From Symbiodinium natans (Eukaryota; Sar; Dinophyceae; Suessiales; Symbiodiniaceae): 45,000 bases of DNA. The notes beneath the pieces were generated by a model. That model was not told where the DNA came from. It saw only the letters and a list, made by a program, of their open reading frames with translations, and searched no databases. Both the position numbers and the translations under genes were made by a program. The stretch covers positions 472,329 through 517,328 of the forward strand of contig CAJNDS010002238.1 in NCBI GenBank assembly GCA_905221605.1. The letters are read 5' to 3'. Of the stretch, positions 17,688-26,573 are shown piece after piece (the stretch's first letter is position 1; the number at the start of each line of letters is the position of its first letter).

Positions 17688-17904
17688 GTAAACACCATAA
17701 ACCCTGAAATCCAAGACGTGCATGACTTTTGGGATTCATGTGTGACGTTTAGAAACCCGAAACCCGAAACCCTAAGCACTAAGCCCTAAGCCCTAAGCCC
17801 TAAACCCTAAACCCTAAACCCTAAACCCTAAACCCAAGGCCTAAGCCCTCCAACTCTTCAACCTCAACCCGACCATGGCACAACTTTTCCCCTTGCATCC
17901 TCAG

Positions 17905-17925
17905 CCATCCGTCGCGGTTCCTCTC
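17905..17925 (+). CDS. candidate micro-exon, series D0
   Basis: Strong acceptor acttttccccttgcatcctcAG; HPSRFLS; donor GTTTAGGG; phase 2. Confidence 0.35.
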
Positions 17926-18149
17926 GTTTAGGGTTTCGGGTTTAGGGTTCAGGGTTTAGGGTTTAGGGTTTAGGGTTTAACCCCTAAGCACACCAAAGCT
18001 CGACGTCCCCTAGCGCACACTCCGGACTCATCTGAACCCATCTGCAAAGTTCATGGGTGTCAGGTCGCAAGTAGGGAAGCTCTATATCTGACCTCTGAGG
18101 GCGAATGAAGCCTCACTGTTGTAGCTACCCATGGGCCTTCAATTGAGCC

Positions 18150-18272
18150 CTAGACCCCTAAACCCCTAAACCCCTAAACCCCTAAACCCCTAAACCCCTA
18201 AACCCCTAAACCCCTAAACCCCCAAACCCCTAAACCCTAAACCCCAAACCCCAAACCCCAAACCCCAAACCC
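18150..18272. repeat. C tract, CCCCTAAA octamer block
   Basis: About ten uniform CCCCTAAA units, then CCCCAAA. Confidence 0.97.
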
Positions 18273-18282
18273 TACCTCAGAG

Positions 18283-18361
18283 CAGAACGAAGGAAGAAGC
18301 TGCCCTAGACAAGCTGCAGAGCGCCAGCGCCGTGCCTGATGCGCAGGCTCTGGAGCCTTAG
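18283..18361 (+). CDS. candidate terminal exon, series D0
   Basis: Acceptor cctcagAG; one leading base fits phase 2; RTKEEAALDKLQSASAVPDA, then a stop TAG 18359-18361; G tract follows. Confidence 0.5.
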
Positions 18362-18374
18362 GTTTGCTACCCCT

Positions 18375-18600
18375 AGGTTTAGGGTTTAGGGTTTAGGGTT
18401 TCGGGTTTAGGGTTTAGGGTTTAGGGCTTACAGGGTTTAGGGTTCATAGGGTTCAGGGTATATGGGGTTGAGGGTTTTGGATTTTAGGATTTTAGGGTTT
18501 AGGGTGTTTAGGGATTTTTGGGTTTGGGGCTTAGGGGCTGAGGGTTTAGGGTTTAGAGTCTAGGGCTCAGAGGGTTCAGAGGTTCCAGTTCCGGGCTTAG
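18375..18600. repeat. degenerate G tract
   Basis: TTTAGGG units decaying into TTTTGGG/TTCAGGG forms. Confidence 0.88.
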
Positions 18601-18791
18601 GGTTCCGGGTGCAAGCTGTTCTGTTGCTCCTTGGGGCCACTTGATTTTTTTAAGTTCAATGCTTTACTTTTTCTAACCCTGAAACCTAAACCCGAAACCT
18701 TAAACCCTAAACCCTAAATTGTTCGGAAAGTTTTGCTGGGCCAACCTGGGTTCTAAGACCGCCCATTGGCCCTAATTGCCCCCTTTTTTGC

Positions 18792-18814
18792 GGGGGGGAG
18801 GGGGGGGGGGGGGG
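18792..18814. repeat. poly-G run
   Basis: G-rich run with one A, in an intergenic or intron stretch. Confidence 0.9.
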
Positions 18815-18908
18815 CGCATAAACCCTAAGCCCTAAGCCCTAAACCCTAAACCCCTTATTCACACCTAAGTTGCTCCGGGATCTAGTTCTAGACACGCCTT
18901 CCTTGAAG

Positions 18909-18939
18909 GTGTCGGGCTTATGGGCTTCTGGGGAGCCCG
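18909..18939 (+). CDS. candidate exon, series E
   Basis: Acceptor ccttccttgaAG; VSGLWASGEP; donor GTGCTACCC 18940, supplied by introner III; phase 1. Confidence 0.45.
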
Positions 18940-19048
18940 GTGCTACCCTTTTGCCCCTGTTTTTGCTTCTGGGTTGCCCTTTAGAGTAACCAACCCAAGA
19001 AAGGATACCTCTACTATTTATTATAGTATTGCTGCTGGGCTTCAAAAG
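18922..19048 (+). mobile_element. introner family III, diverged copy f
   Basis: Left GGAGCCCGGTGCTACCC, interior AGAGTAACCAACCCAAGAAAGG, right GCTGGGCTTCAAAAG; same order as the intact copy at 27706. Intron 18940-19048. Confidence 0.6.
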
Positions 19049-19130
19049 CTGATAGGTTCGTTGATCACGCTCAGGGCTTTCGGAGGTCCGTGACTGGGGC
19101 TATGGTGCTCGAGGGTTTGTGGCCTCTCGG
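19049..19130 (+). CDS. candidate exon, series E
   Basis: Begins at the introner's AG; two leading bases fit phase 1; reads DRFVDHAQGFRRSVTGAMVL; donor GTTTAGAGG 19131; phase 2. Confidence 0.5.
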
Positions 19131-19281
19131 GTTTAGAGGTTTAGGAATCTTGTGATTAGGTTGCAGAATTTGTTGTTGCTTTTCCCTGTGCTAATTCGAA
19201 AGATCCGTCTAATCCTTGATGTAGGGCAACCCCCAAAAGAATACCCCTAAATTTCGGTAACCCCCAAGCAATCTGAAACAG

Positions 19282-19323
19282 GAAGCTGCGAAGACGGCCG
19301 AAGAGCCAACCCAGCAGGCCTTC
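19282..19323 (+). CDS. candidate exon, series E (all three frames open)
   Basis: Acceptor ctgaaacAG. Frame 0 EAAKTAEEPTQQAF; the phase-consistent frame gives KLRRRPKSQPSRPS. No GT; possible GA donor (T/GAACCC) into the C tract at 19325. Confidence 0.35.
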
Positions 19324-19324
19324 T

Positions 19325-19450
19325 GAACCCTAAACCCTAACCCTAAACCCTAAACCCTAAACCTAAACCCTAAACCCTAAACCCTAAACCCAAACCCTAA
19401 ACCTAACCCTAAGCCCTAAAGCCCTAAACCCTAAACCCTAAACCCTAAAC
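19325..19450. repeat. C tract
   Basis: CCCTAAA with six-base CCTAAA slippage forms. Confidence 0.95.
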
Positions 19451-19462
19451 CGTGCGCAGCAG

Positions 19463-19497
19463 AGTTTGCTAGCTTCATCTTCAGGATCTTGATGAGG
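19463..19497 (+). CDS. candidate micro-exon, series E
   Basis: Acceptor gcgcagcAG; FASFIFRILMR; donor GTGTAGGG; phase 0. Confidence 0.35.
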
Positions 19498-19658
19498 GTG
19501 TAGGGTTTGGGGCGTTCGGTGGAGGGTTAGAGAAGAGGTAGGAAGGTTTAGCTGTTGGGTTTTGGGGTTTGGGGTTTAGGGTTTAGGGTTCAGGGTGGTA
19601 GGGCTCCGGGTTTGGAACTTTAGGGCGTTTTGGGTGGACGGGGGGGGAGCATGTGCAG

Positions 19659-19705
19659 AGCCAAGTGGCGTCGATGCAGATCTCGGAATCTGAAAGCCTG
19701 AGCCC
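19659..19705 (+). CDS. candidate exon, series E
   Basis: Acceptor catgtgcAG; phase 0; SQVASMQISESESLS; consensus donor GTAAGA 19706; phase 2. Confidence 0.48.
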
Positions 19706-19754
19706 GTAAGAGCACGAAGATGACCGATGTTTTTGTTTTTGTTTCTCTGTCTCT

Positions 19755-19800
19755 CTCTCTATACATAGATGTATATATATATATATATGGTATATGCGCA
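19755..19800. repeat. CT and TA microsatellites
   Basis: CTCTCTCTCT then TATATATATATA, followed by CATG-rich low complexity to 19885. The 121-codon reverse ORF across it is an artefact. Confidence 0.85.
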
Positions 19801-19924
19801 TATGTAGTGCTTTGTACCCTGCTGTAAGCCTCATTGTCTGTCTGCTTGTCTATCAAATATGCATGCAGGCATGCATGTGTGCATGTGTACCTGTCTGGGC
19901 GTGTTCCGTGGGGAACCCCCCCAA

Positions 19925-20019
19925 ACCATAGCCCTAAACCCGAAACCCGAAACCCTAAACCCCAAACCCCAAACCCCAAACCCAAAAACCCTAAACCCTA
20001 ACCCTAACCCTAAACCCTA

Positions 20020-20055
<36 letters not shown>
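19925..20055. repeat. C tract ending in a 33-base poly-C
   Basis: CCCTAAA/CCCCAAA units, then poly-C 20023-20055, then GAAG acceptor for the exon at 20060. Confidence 0.95.
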
Positions 20056-20056
<1 letters not shown>

Positions 20057-20059
20057 AAG

Positions 20060-20143
20060 GCCGAGGCGCCGAAGGCAGAGGAACCCAGCGAGGCCCCTTC
20101 GGTCCCTGCCGCCCCTCGGCCCATGAGTCTTATGGATTATGGG
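20060..20143 (+). CDS. candidate exon, series E
   Basis: Acceptor poly-C-gAAG; AEAPKAEEPSEAPSVPAAPR, then PMSLMDYG; donor GTTGAGGG 20144; phase 0. Confidence 0.5.
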
Positions 20144-20154
20144 GTTGAGGGTTG

Positions 20155-20205
20155 AGGGTGTTTAGGGTTTAGGGTTTAGGGTTTAGGGTTTAGGGTTTAG
20201 GGTAG
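20155..20205. repeat. G tract
   Basis: Six TTTAGGG units downstream of the exon at 20060. Confidence 0.94.
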
Positions 20206-20238
20206 TTTGGCGCAATTGCTGTGAAGGTTAGGATGCAG

Positions 20239-20261
20239 AATAGGCTCGAAGGCTTCGGCAG
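20239..20261 (+). CDS. candidate micro-exon, series E
   Basis: Acceptor ggatgcAG; NRLEGFG; donor GTGCGAAG; phase 2. Confidence 0.32.
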
Positions 20262-20420
20262 GTGCGAAGGGCACGTATGGCCCGAGTGTGGAGGGCCACC
20301 TAACATTCTTATCCTACCCCACGCCATGTCAGGCGGCAAAACCACCCTAACTGTAACCTACTCTTTAGGGTTTAGGCCTCAACTTAATTGTTTGCAGGGT
20401 TTACCCTTCCTGACCTTCAG

Positions 20421-20446
20421 GAGTCTGAAACAAAGCTTACTCTGGG
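20421..20446 (+). CDS. candidate exon, series E
   Basis: Strong acceptor tttacccttcctgaccttcAG; SLKQSLLW in the phase-consistent frame (ESETKLTL in frame 0); donor GTTGAGCAG lies in the first unit of the following minisatellite. Confidence 0.4.
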
Positions 20447-20770
20447 GTTGAGCAGTCCAGAAACTCGCTGATAATCTCTGTTGGCACTGGATACTTTGGG
20501 TTGGGCATCACGGTTGGGGGACTCTCTGCAACTACTATGGGGTTGTGCACTGTAGGCACTCTCATAGTCTGGGATTAGGCACTCCAGGAATCATTGAGAA
20601 TACTTGGGGTTGGGCACTCCAGGCAATTCCTGGGGGTTAAGCACTCCAGGGACGTTTAGGGTTTAGGGATTAGCGTTTAGGGTATAGGGTTAGGGTTTAG
20701 TCTCTGAAGATATGTACTCTGGGGGTGGGCACTTCAAGGGCTCTCAGGGGATACTCTGGAGTGGGATACA
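20440..20770. repeat. minisatellite, GGTTGGGCACTCCAGG core
   Basis: About eight degenerate 35-60 bp units with core GGTTGGGCACTCCAGG, interrupted by a short G tract at 20657-20700. The reverse complement of this core makes up the array at 33925-34178. Confidence 0.8.
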
Positions 20771-20927
20771 GGTCACGGGCGAGGAGTAGACCGGGCGAGT
20801 AGAGTTCCGTTTAGAAAACAAAATGTGAAAACAAGTATGAAAAAGAATAAGCAACATGTATAATATGGTCTAGGTCTGTATTTGTACTATGTTATATAAA
20901 CAGTAGATTTGACTTACTGGATCTTAG

Positions 20928-20999
20928 TGGGGAATGGGCGGCACGGATCCTTATAGCAGTCCTCATCGTCCCTATACCCATGCCCCCAGGCCCTACTAA
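20928..20999 (+). CDS. candidate terminal exon, series E
   Basis: Acceptor cttactggatcttAG; WGMGGTDPYSSPHRPYTHAP and a stop TAA 20997-20999. Confidence 0.42.
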   Translation, partial: WGMGGTDPYSSPHRPYTHAPRPY

Positions 21000-21047
21000 G
21001 ATATAAACTCTGAACCCTAGACCCTGTAGAAACCTTATACCTGTACA

Positions 21048-21147
21048 TTGGGATGTTCCCCCTTGTTCTCTAAGTCCTTACTAGGGGGTCTCATAGAGGT
21101 ACTATACTCCCTATTATGGACGGTTAGCATGAGGGGGAACATCCCAA
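21048..21147 (+). mobile_element. introner family II, copy b (uninterrupted)
   Basis: TTGGGATGTTCCCCCTTGT ... ATGAGGGGGAACATCCCAA with ACTAGGGGGTCT and GTACTATACTCCC inside; the pre-insertion reference for copy a. Confidence 0.75.
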
Positions 21148-21348
21148 CCTGTACCCAGGGTGCAGGGTTTGAGCCCGCCCCGCGGGCCTGATCTTTTCTA
21201 AACCCTAAACCCTATACCCTAAACCGTATATAAACCCTAGACCCTAAACCCTAAACCCTAAACCCGAAGCCTCTACAATCGTCCAGAACAGTAGATATCC
21301 CCTAAACCCTAAACCCGAAACCCGAAACCCTAAACCCTAAACCCTCAG

Positions 21349-21441
21349 ACCATGCCAGTAGATTTCAGTAGATCGAAGCTGCCACTTTCTGCCAGAGCTT
21401 CGAGCATGGTACGGCTTTCTCTCCACAGCCTTGATCTCGGG
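21349..21441 (+). CDS. candidate exon upstream of the RCC1 exon
   Basis: Acceptor aaccctcAG; TMPVDFSRSKLPLSARASSM, then VRLSLHSLDLG; donor GTTGAG 21442; phase 0, matching the phase-0 start at 21620. C tract before, G tract (21476-21512) after. Confidence 0.48.
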
Positions 21442-21619
21442 GTTGAGAGCTATAGGGTTGAGGGCTATAGGGTGTAGGGTTTAGGGTTTAGGGTTTAGGG
21501 TTTAGGGGTTCAGGGGTTCGTGATAGGGTTTAGAGGGCTTGAAGCTTAGGGTTTGGGGGTGTATAGTCGGGGTCCCTAGTTGTAGAGAGAGGAGAGACCC
21601 GCCATTTTCGTAAAGAAAG

Positions 21620-22780
21620 TCGTTTGCTATGGCTGCTGCCGGAGGGCTTCACACCGTTCTTCTCCGGAGTGATGGCAACGCCGTGGCTTGGGGGATGGTA
21701 AAAGCTGGCCAATGCGTGATTCCCCCTTTGGATGAAGGACTTTCGTACACTCAGGTTGCCGCGGGCTGGCTGCATACCGTTCTTCTCCGAAGTGATGGTT
21801 CTGCTGTTGCTTGCGGAAGAAATAGCCATGAACAATGCGACATTCCTACGCTGGATGAGGGGATGTCGTACACCCAGGTTTGTGCAGGTCATGTTCAGAC
21901 AGTCCTTCTTCGAAATGACGGCAATGCTGTGTCCTGTGGAAGGCAAACGTCCAAGATTTTGCCATTGGATGAGGGATTTTGGTACACCCAAGTGGATGCA
22001 GGCTATAATCATATTGTGCTTCTTCGAAACGACGGCCGGGCTGTTGCGCTTAGCAGGTTTAACCATCATGGCGAATGCAACATTCCCGATTTGGATGAGG
22101 GAATGTCATACACCCAGGTCTCTGCAGGCAAGAATCACACAGTTCTGCTTCGAAGCGATGGTTGCGCCGTTGCTTGTGGATGCAATCATGATGGACAATG
22201 TGACATTCCCCCTCTGGATGAGGGAGTGTCATATACCCAGGTCTCTGCAGGAGATCACACTGTGCTTCTTCGAAGTGATGGGAAAGCAGTAGCTTGCGGA
22301 CGCAATGAATCCAAGCAGTGCAACATTCCAGCGTTGAACGACGACGGAGTGGTCTACACACAAGTTTCTGCAGGGGTGACTCATACCGTGCTTGTCCGAA
22401 GTGATGGTGTTGCTGTAGCTTGCGGGAAGAACCACTACAAACAATGCAGGATTCCTGCTCCAGAGCCGGGGATCCGGTATGTCTGCGACCATGCGGTACA
22501 CCCGGTACGAGGCATGGACTTTGTTTGTCAACTAGTTTTTGATGCTCATGACGGCGTAGTTGCGCTGATATGTTCTGGCATGGCCGGGCACGAAGTCTTA
22601 CGCTGGAAGGCGCTTGAGTCCGAGCCGGCCTTTGATGCGCAAGCGTACATTGCACGTGAGTTGAGAGTCAACCTCAGGAGTCTACGAGTTGTCTTGCCTG
22701 ACGGGCAGTTGTTGGCCTCGGTCTGCCGTGCGAATCCGCTTGTCACACTGGGCGATGTGAGTGCCACCTGCAAGCCTTAA
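21620..22780 (+). CDS. RCC1-repeat (HERC-like) protein with C-terminal ubiquitin-like segment
   Basis: The only long ORF: 383 codons from ATG 21629 to TAA 22778-22780. Seven tandem units of about 41 residues of the form VxAGxxHTVLLRSDGxAVACG...QCxIPxLDEGxxYTQ, the beta-propeller blade pattern of RCC1/BLIP-II families, cover residues 1-275. Residues about 320-370 (FDAQAYIAREL..LRVVLPDGQLLAS) resemble the ubiquitin-like tail found after such repeats in dinoflagellate HERC-like proteins; there is no HECT domain. The ATG falls inside the first blade: the AG at 21618-21619 gives SFAMAAAGG, equivalent to SYTQVAAGG in later blades, so I take the exon to start at 21620 and the 5' part to lie upstream. 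Intron-free over 1.16 kb, unlike its surroundings. Likely a protein-binding propeller; target unknown. Confidence 0.85.
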   Translation, partial: SFAMAAAGGLHTVLLRSDGNAVAWGMVKAGQCVIPPLDEGLSYTQVAAGWLHTVLLRSDGSAVACGRNSHEQCDIPTLDEGMSYTQVCAGHVQTVLLRNDGNAVSCGRQTSKILPLDEGFWYTQVDAGYNHIVLLRNDGRAVALSRFNHHGECNIPDLDEGMSYTQVSAGKNHTVLLRSDGCAVACGCNHDGQCDIPPLDEGVSYTQVSAGDHTVLLRSDGKAVACGRNESKQCNIPALNDDGVVYTQVSAGVTHTVLVRSDGVAVACGKNHYKQCRIPAPEPGIRYVCDHAVHPVRGMDFVCQLVFDAHDGVVALICSGMAGHEVLRWKALESEPAFDAQAYIARELRVNLRSLRVVLPDGQLLASVCRANPLVTLGDVSATCKP

Positions 22781-22814
22781 AGCGCGATCTGTATGTATTC
22801 GTGATCTAGAGTTA

Positions 22815-22825
22815 TACATACATAT

Positions 22826-22876
<51 letters not shown>

Positions 22877-22890
22877 CATATATGTAACCG
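22815..22890. repeat. TA microsatellite
   Basis: Interrupted (TA)n in the 3' flank of the RCC1 gene. Confidence 0.95.
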
Positions 22891-22962
22891 GTCCCCAAAA
22901 TAGCCCACGAGGTCGGTTCACGTTTTGGTAAAGGCCCCCGTTAATCCGAGGATCTGATTAAT

Positions 22963-22999
22963 AGGGGAGGGGGGGGGCTCCCACACCCCCCCTCCCCGG
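22963..22999. repeat. G/C hairpin
   Basis: GGGGAGGGGGGGG then CTCCCACA then CCCCCCTCCCC: strong inverted repeat 180 bp after the RCC1 stop, with no T run. Confidence 0.8.
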
Positions 23000-23177
23000 C
23001 GCAATCTGAGAATAAAACAAAGGCATCGTCTGGGGTTTAGGGTTTAGGGTTTGGGGTTTGGGGTTTAGGGTTTGGGGGGGTTTAGGATTTAGGGTTTTCC
23101 TGGGCTGGTATGTTTGGGGGTTGGGTGACGGGAGGTGTGCGGGTGGGCGGAAAGGGGCTGTCCTCTTGCGTCCTTTT

Positions 23178-23267
23178 CAACCCTAAACCCTAAACCCTAA
23201 ACCCTAAACCCTAAACCCTAAACCCTAAACCCTAAACCCTAAACCCTAAACCCTAAACCCTAAACCA
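23178..23267. repeat. C tract
   Basis: Thirteen CCCTAAA units before the exon at 23293. Confidence 0.97.
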
Positions 23268-23292
23268 AGAGAGAACCAAAAACTCACATCAG

Positions 23293-23368
23293 AAATGGGT
23301 TGCAAGAATGAACCGTTCTCCTTGCCCTTGGAGGGCTCACTCGAACCTGCGCAGGGGTCCAACCTGGG
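23293..23368 (+). CDS. candidate exon, series F
   Basis: Acceptor actcacatcAG; two leading bases, then MGCKNEPFSLPLEGSLEPAQ; donor GTTTAGGG 23369; phase 2. Confidence 0.5.
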
Positions 23369-23415
23369 GTTTAGGGTTTAGGGTTTAGGGTTTAGGGTTT
23401 AGGGTTTAGGGTTTA
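23366..23415. repeat. G tract
   Basis: Seven TTTAGGG units at the donor. 23416-23640 that follows is AT/AC-rich with no clear exon. Confidence 0.95.
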
Positions 23416-23653
23416 AGGTTCCTACCAATACAAACATCACGAAATTCCAATCCTCAACGAAACTAAACCTTCGTATTTCACAACCTACGTGAGACCCACA
23501 CGAAAGTAGACCCAAAGCTTGGTTCCAATCGCGAACTTAACTTCGTAGAAGTGACCTCGCTAAACCCTTCAAATTCGGTTGAGCCCTAAACCTAAACCCT
23601 ACAACCTAAAAAATCTAAACTGTTGAGTCCTAAGCCCTCCCCCGATACTTGAG

Positions 23654-23728
23654 CCTGCACTGTCCGAGCCTGTCCAGAGCCTTCCTATGAGGCGAAACCA
23701 GTCGAGCCAGCGCGCGAGGCCATACCTA
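23654..23728 (+). CDS. candidate exon, series F
   Basis: Acceptor cgatacttgAG; two leading bases, then CTVRACPEPSYEAKPVEPAR; donor GTGGTTTCG 23729; phase 1. Another frame (LEPALSEPVQSLPMRR) is also open. Confidence 0.42.
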
Positions 23729-23936
23729 GTGGTTTCGTTTCTGGGAAGATACCCCCGCTAAGCGCGATGCCCTGAACTATAGTTTCCGTAGGGTTGATGT
23801 TTGATTTTTGCTGGCCTTACACATATTCATTGGCACCCTAAACTCTAAACACTAAACCCTGAACCCTAAACCCTAAACCCTAAACCGGATTAGGTTTCGA
23901 AGGAAAGTGTAGTGAACCCTCCATCCTCAACCCAAG

Positions 23937-23991
23937 GTGCTCTCGATTGGGGCCCTCCATACTTTCCTCTGTTCCCACTGTCATTGCTTGG
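23937..23991 (+). CDS. candidate exon, series F
   Basis: Acceptor aacccaAG; two leading bases fit phase 1; ALDWGPPYFPLFPLSLL; donor GTTTAGGG 23992; phase 2. Confidence 0.48.
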
Positions 23992-24197
23992 GTTTAGGGT
24001 TTAGGGTTTAGGGTTTAGGGTGTAGGGTTTAGGGTTTAGGGTTTAGGGTTAGGGTTTCACCCTCGCGTGGGTTCTCTAAGCTGAAGCACCGGTCGCGATT
24101 CTACACCCCCACGCCTGAACCCTAAACCTTAAACCCTAATCCCCAGACCCTAGACCCGAAACCCTAAACCCTAAACCCTAAACCCTCTCCCCAAAAG

Positions 24198-24282
24198 AAT
24201 CAAAAGCCGAAGCTCCCACTTCGACCCTAGAACGCCACTGGTACGCTTCGCAAGCTTGCCTTTGCGTTGTGCCTTTTGTGAT
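24198..24282 (+). CDS. candidate exon, series F
   Basis: Acceptor tccccaaaAG; the phase-consistent frame gives IKSRSSHFDPRTPLVRFASL; another open frame gives SKAEAPTSTLERHWYASQAC. Donor GTGTTTAGG. Confidence 0.45.
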
Positions 24283-24289
24283 GTGTTTA

Positions 24290-24398
24290 GGGGTTAGGGT
24301 TTAGGGTTTAGGGTTTAGGGTTTAGGGTTTAGGGTTTAGGGTTTAGGGTTTAGGGTTTAGGGTTTAGGGTTTAGGGTTTAGGGTTTAGGGTTTAGGGA
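24290..24398. repeat. G tract joined to an introner II fragment
   Basis: Fifteen TTTAGGG units; then ATACTAGGGGGTACTATAG...GAACATCCCC (24399-24437), resembling the right half of introner II. Confidence 0.92.
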
Positions 24399-24492
24399 TT
24401 ATACTAGGGGGTACTATAGTATACGGCTGAACATCCCCCTAAACCCTAATCCCCTAAGCCCTACAACCTAGAGGCCTAAGTGTGGACCTAAG

Positions 24493-24540
24493 GCCCTGAA
24501 ACAAATGGCCATGAAGAAATGTTGAAACCCATACTTGGAG
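24493..24540 (+). CDS. candidate exon, series F
   Basis: Acceptor gacctaAG; two leading bases, then PETNGHEEMLKPILG; ends at the introner I donor CTTGGAG/GTTCATGG; phase 1. Confidence 0.52.
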
Positions 24541-24677
24541 GTTCATGGAACTTCTAAACCAAGTATGATGACTGTACTTATAGCTGTACTTATCACCATA
24601 TTAGGGCACTTAAGGCGCTTATAAGTGGTTATAAGTACAGTTATCATGGGTTTTTAAGTACCATGAACCTCCAAGTA
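24532..24677 (+). mobile_element. introner family I, copy b (intact)
   Basis: TACTTGGAGGTTCATGG ... CCATGAACCTCCAAGTA; intron 24541-24675 (135 nt), with GT and AG in the same positions of the inverted repeats as copy a. Confidence 0.85.
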
Positions 24678-24709
24678 GAGGCTGCTCCAAGCCGTGAGCC
24701 CGTGCTTGC
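24676..24709 (+). CDS. candidate exon, series F
   Basis: Starts at the introner's AG; two leading bases fit phase 1; VEAAPSREPVL; donor GTGAGG 24710; phase 2. Confidence 0.5.
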
Positions 24710-24767
24710 GTGAGGCCGGCTGCTCTATTTGGGCTTGGTCCGGCTTTCAGGGTAGGATGTAGTTTAA

Positions 24768-24845
24768 CCTAAACCCTAAACCCTAAACCCTAAACCCTAA
24801 ACCCTAAACCCTAAACCCTAAACCCTAAACCCTAAACCCTAAACC
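24768..24845. repeat. C tract
   Basis: Eleven CCCTAAA units. 24846-24929 between this and the next G tract has no fully open frame I trust. Confidence 0.96.
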
Positions 24846-25167
24846 GCTCTGGCTGAGGGGTTTTGGAAGTGTCCAAGGGATGAAGGTTTGAGGACCCAGA
24901 GTTGATGAGGGGAAGACCTTGCGGAGATTTCAGGGTTTAGGGTTTAGGGTTTAGGGTTTAGGGTTTAGGGATTAGGGTTCTTTATGGATTTCCGCGGCTG
25001 ATTTGGGTTCAGGGTTAAAGCTGTTGGGACTGAAATCTGCATGGGTTTCAGAAGTTTTTGGGTTCAGCACAGATCAGCTGACGTGGGGTAGGTCAGCGGA
25101 TTCTTGCTCTTCCGAAGAAGCAACAAAGGAGCACTTCTCACCGTTCTAGGGACTGTAATATCTCGAG

Positions 25168-25242
25168 CCCCAAATAGTAGGATCTCCTTGTAAAAAGGTA
25201 CCTAATATCGTAAACCCCCATATCTTGCCACCCTACTTGAAG
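25168..25242 (+). CDS. candidate exon, series F
   Basis: Acceptor atatctcgAG (alternatives at 25181 and 25198); PQIVGSPCKKVPNIVNPHIL, then PPYLK; donor is the introner I GTTCATGG; phase 0. Confidence 0.48.
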
Positions 25243-25427
25243 GTTCATGGTACTTATAAACCAAGTATAACTGTACTTATAACTGTACTTACAACCATAT
25301 TAGAGCACTTAAGCGGCTAATAAGTGGGTTATAAGTACAGTTATAATTGGTTAATAAGTACCCCTAAACCCTGAACCGCAAACCCTGAACCCTGAACCCT
25401 AAAACCTAAACCCTAAACCTCCAAGTA
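25234..25427 (+). mobile_element. introner family I, copy c, telomeric insert in right arm
   Basis: Left arm TACTTGAAGGTTCATGGTAC is intact. The right arm is split: AAGTACC, then about 56 bp of CCCTAAA/CCCTGAA-type units (25361-25417), then ACCTCCAAGTA. Confidence 0.82.
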
Positions 25428-25452
25428 CAAGCCTTCTTCAACCCTGAACCCT
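25426..25452 (+). CDS. candidate micro-exon, series F
   Basis: Begins at the introner's AG; phase 0; YKPSSTLNP; donor GTACCGAG. Confidence 0.4.
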
Positions 25453-25539
25453 GTACCGAGTTGAGGCTTTAGGGCTTGAGGTCGGCTAGGGATCCTGAAA
25501 GTTTTCTTTTTGTTCAAAAGAGCCAGTAGATAGGGTTAG

Positions 25540-25660
25540 GGTTTGGGGTTTGGGGTTTAGGGTTTAGGGTTTAGGGTTTAGGGTTTAGGGTTTAGGGTTT
25601 AGGGTTTAGGGGTTTAGGGGTTTAGGGTTTAGGCTTTGTAAGGTTCAGGGTTCATAAGGT
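25540..25660. repeat. G tract
   Basis: TTTAGGG/TTTGGGG units after the exon at 25426. Confidence 0.94.
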
Positions 25661-25916
25661 TTAGGGTTAAGGGTTTAGGAAAGAGCCGGTAGAGGTTCGC
25701 AGTGGCAAGAAAAGCCTGAGCTCATGTGCATAGGCAAGCGCGGAGATCGTCCCTGCAAAGCAGTGAGCGCCAACACCAGAGCCGTGCGCGTGGAAGAACA
25801 TCTTGCTTAAGAGTTGCTTAGGCGTGCCAAGCTCCCCTAAACCCTCAACCCCAAACCCCAAACCCTAAGGGGAAGCTTACATGGTTTTACTGTTACTTTC
25901 ATGGCTGTTCCCCCCT

Positions 25917-26070
25917 TGCTGATGCCGGGGCTTCGCTGCCTCGTCTGTGCTGAAGGGTGGGCGTCATGATGCTGCTGATGCCGGGGCTTCGCTGCCTCAC
26001 CTGCTCGTCTGTGCTGAAGCGTGGGTGTCATGATGCTGCTGATGCCAGCGCTTAGCTGCCGCACCTGGAT
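25917..26070. repeat. tandem duplication, about 55-62 bp unit, 2.5 copies
   Basis: TGCTGATGCCGGGGCTTCGC...TGTGCTGAAGxGTGGGxGTCATGATGC repeated; the second unit has a 7-bp insert. Both strands are open across it (reverse ORF 25837-26130; forward GGRHDAADAGASLPHLLV), so coding status is unclear. Confidence 0.8.
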
Positions 26071-26228
26071 AACGGGTGAGCCTGCGGATGTGACGTGTAC
26101 ACCATTAACCAACTTCTGAGACCCTATCACATTGTATTAATACTGGTGGACTGGATTCATCACGCATGAACAGTATTAACCGTGCCATCCTGGTTCGCTG
26201 ACTCACGTCTTATCTTATTGCCCGTGAG

Positions 26229-26328
26229 CACCAGGAATAAGCGAGCTCCAGCACCAAGAATTAGTATCCTGTGTCACGAAGCATTAGATACAAGAGCTAG
26301 ATTCCTGAAGATAGAACTGATGATGTGG
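26229..26328 (+). CDS. candidate exon 1, series G (best-phased gene)
   Basis: Acceptor cttattgcccgtgAG (an earlier AG at 26172-26173 is also possible). One leading base, then TRNKRAPAPRISILCHEALD and on to ELMMW; donor GTGAACGG 26329; phase 0. First of about 19 exons whose phases agree to 30601. The protein is Arg/Pro-rich; no family recognised. Confidence 0.45.
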
Positions 26329-26523
26329 GTGAACGGCTCACTGGTTCTTGGGCATTTCGTTCACTTTATTCATTTAGGGTTTAGGGTTTAGGGTTTAGCG
26401 TTTAGGGTTTAGTGGCTATCCTCCCCCAAGGTCCTTGCAGGGGTTTGGTTCGGGTCGTTGGTAGGTATAGGCAAAATTTGAAAACCAGCAGCGAGGTGAC
26501 ATAGAATGAAGTGAACTGACGCA

Positions 26524-26572
26524 ACCCTAAACCCTAAACCCTAAACCCTAAACCCTAAACCCTAAACCCTAA
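26524..26572. repeat. C tract
   Basis: Seven CCCTAAA units ending at the acceptor of the next exon. Confidence 0.95.
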
Positions 26573-26573
26573 G

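Noticed and set aside
19583-19985. Reverse ORFs of 83 and 121 codons
   Set aside because: Cross TA/CT microsatellites and C-tract units (Gly-Phe-Gly-Val-Trp periodic residues), a typical array artefact.
22059-22655. 198-codon reverse ORF (also 21530-22069 reverse and 21732-22292 forward)
   Set aside because: Shadows of the RCC1 repeat exon; the 41-residue periodicity makes other frames open too.
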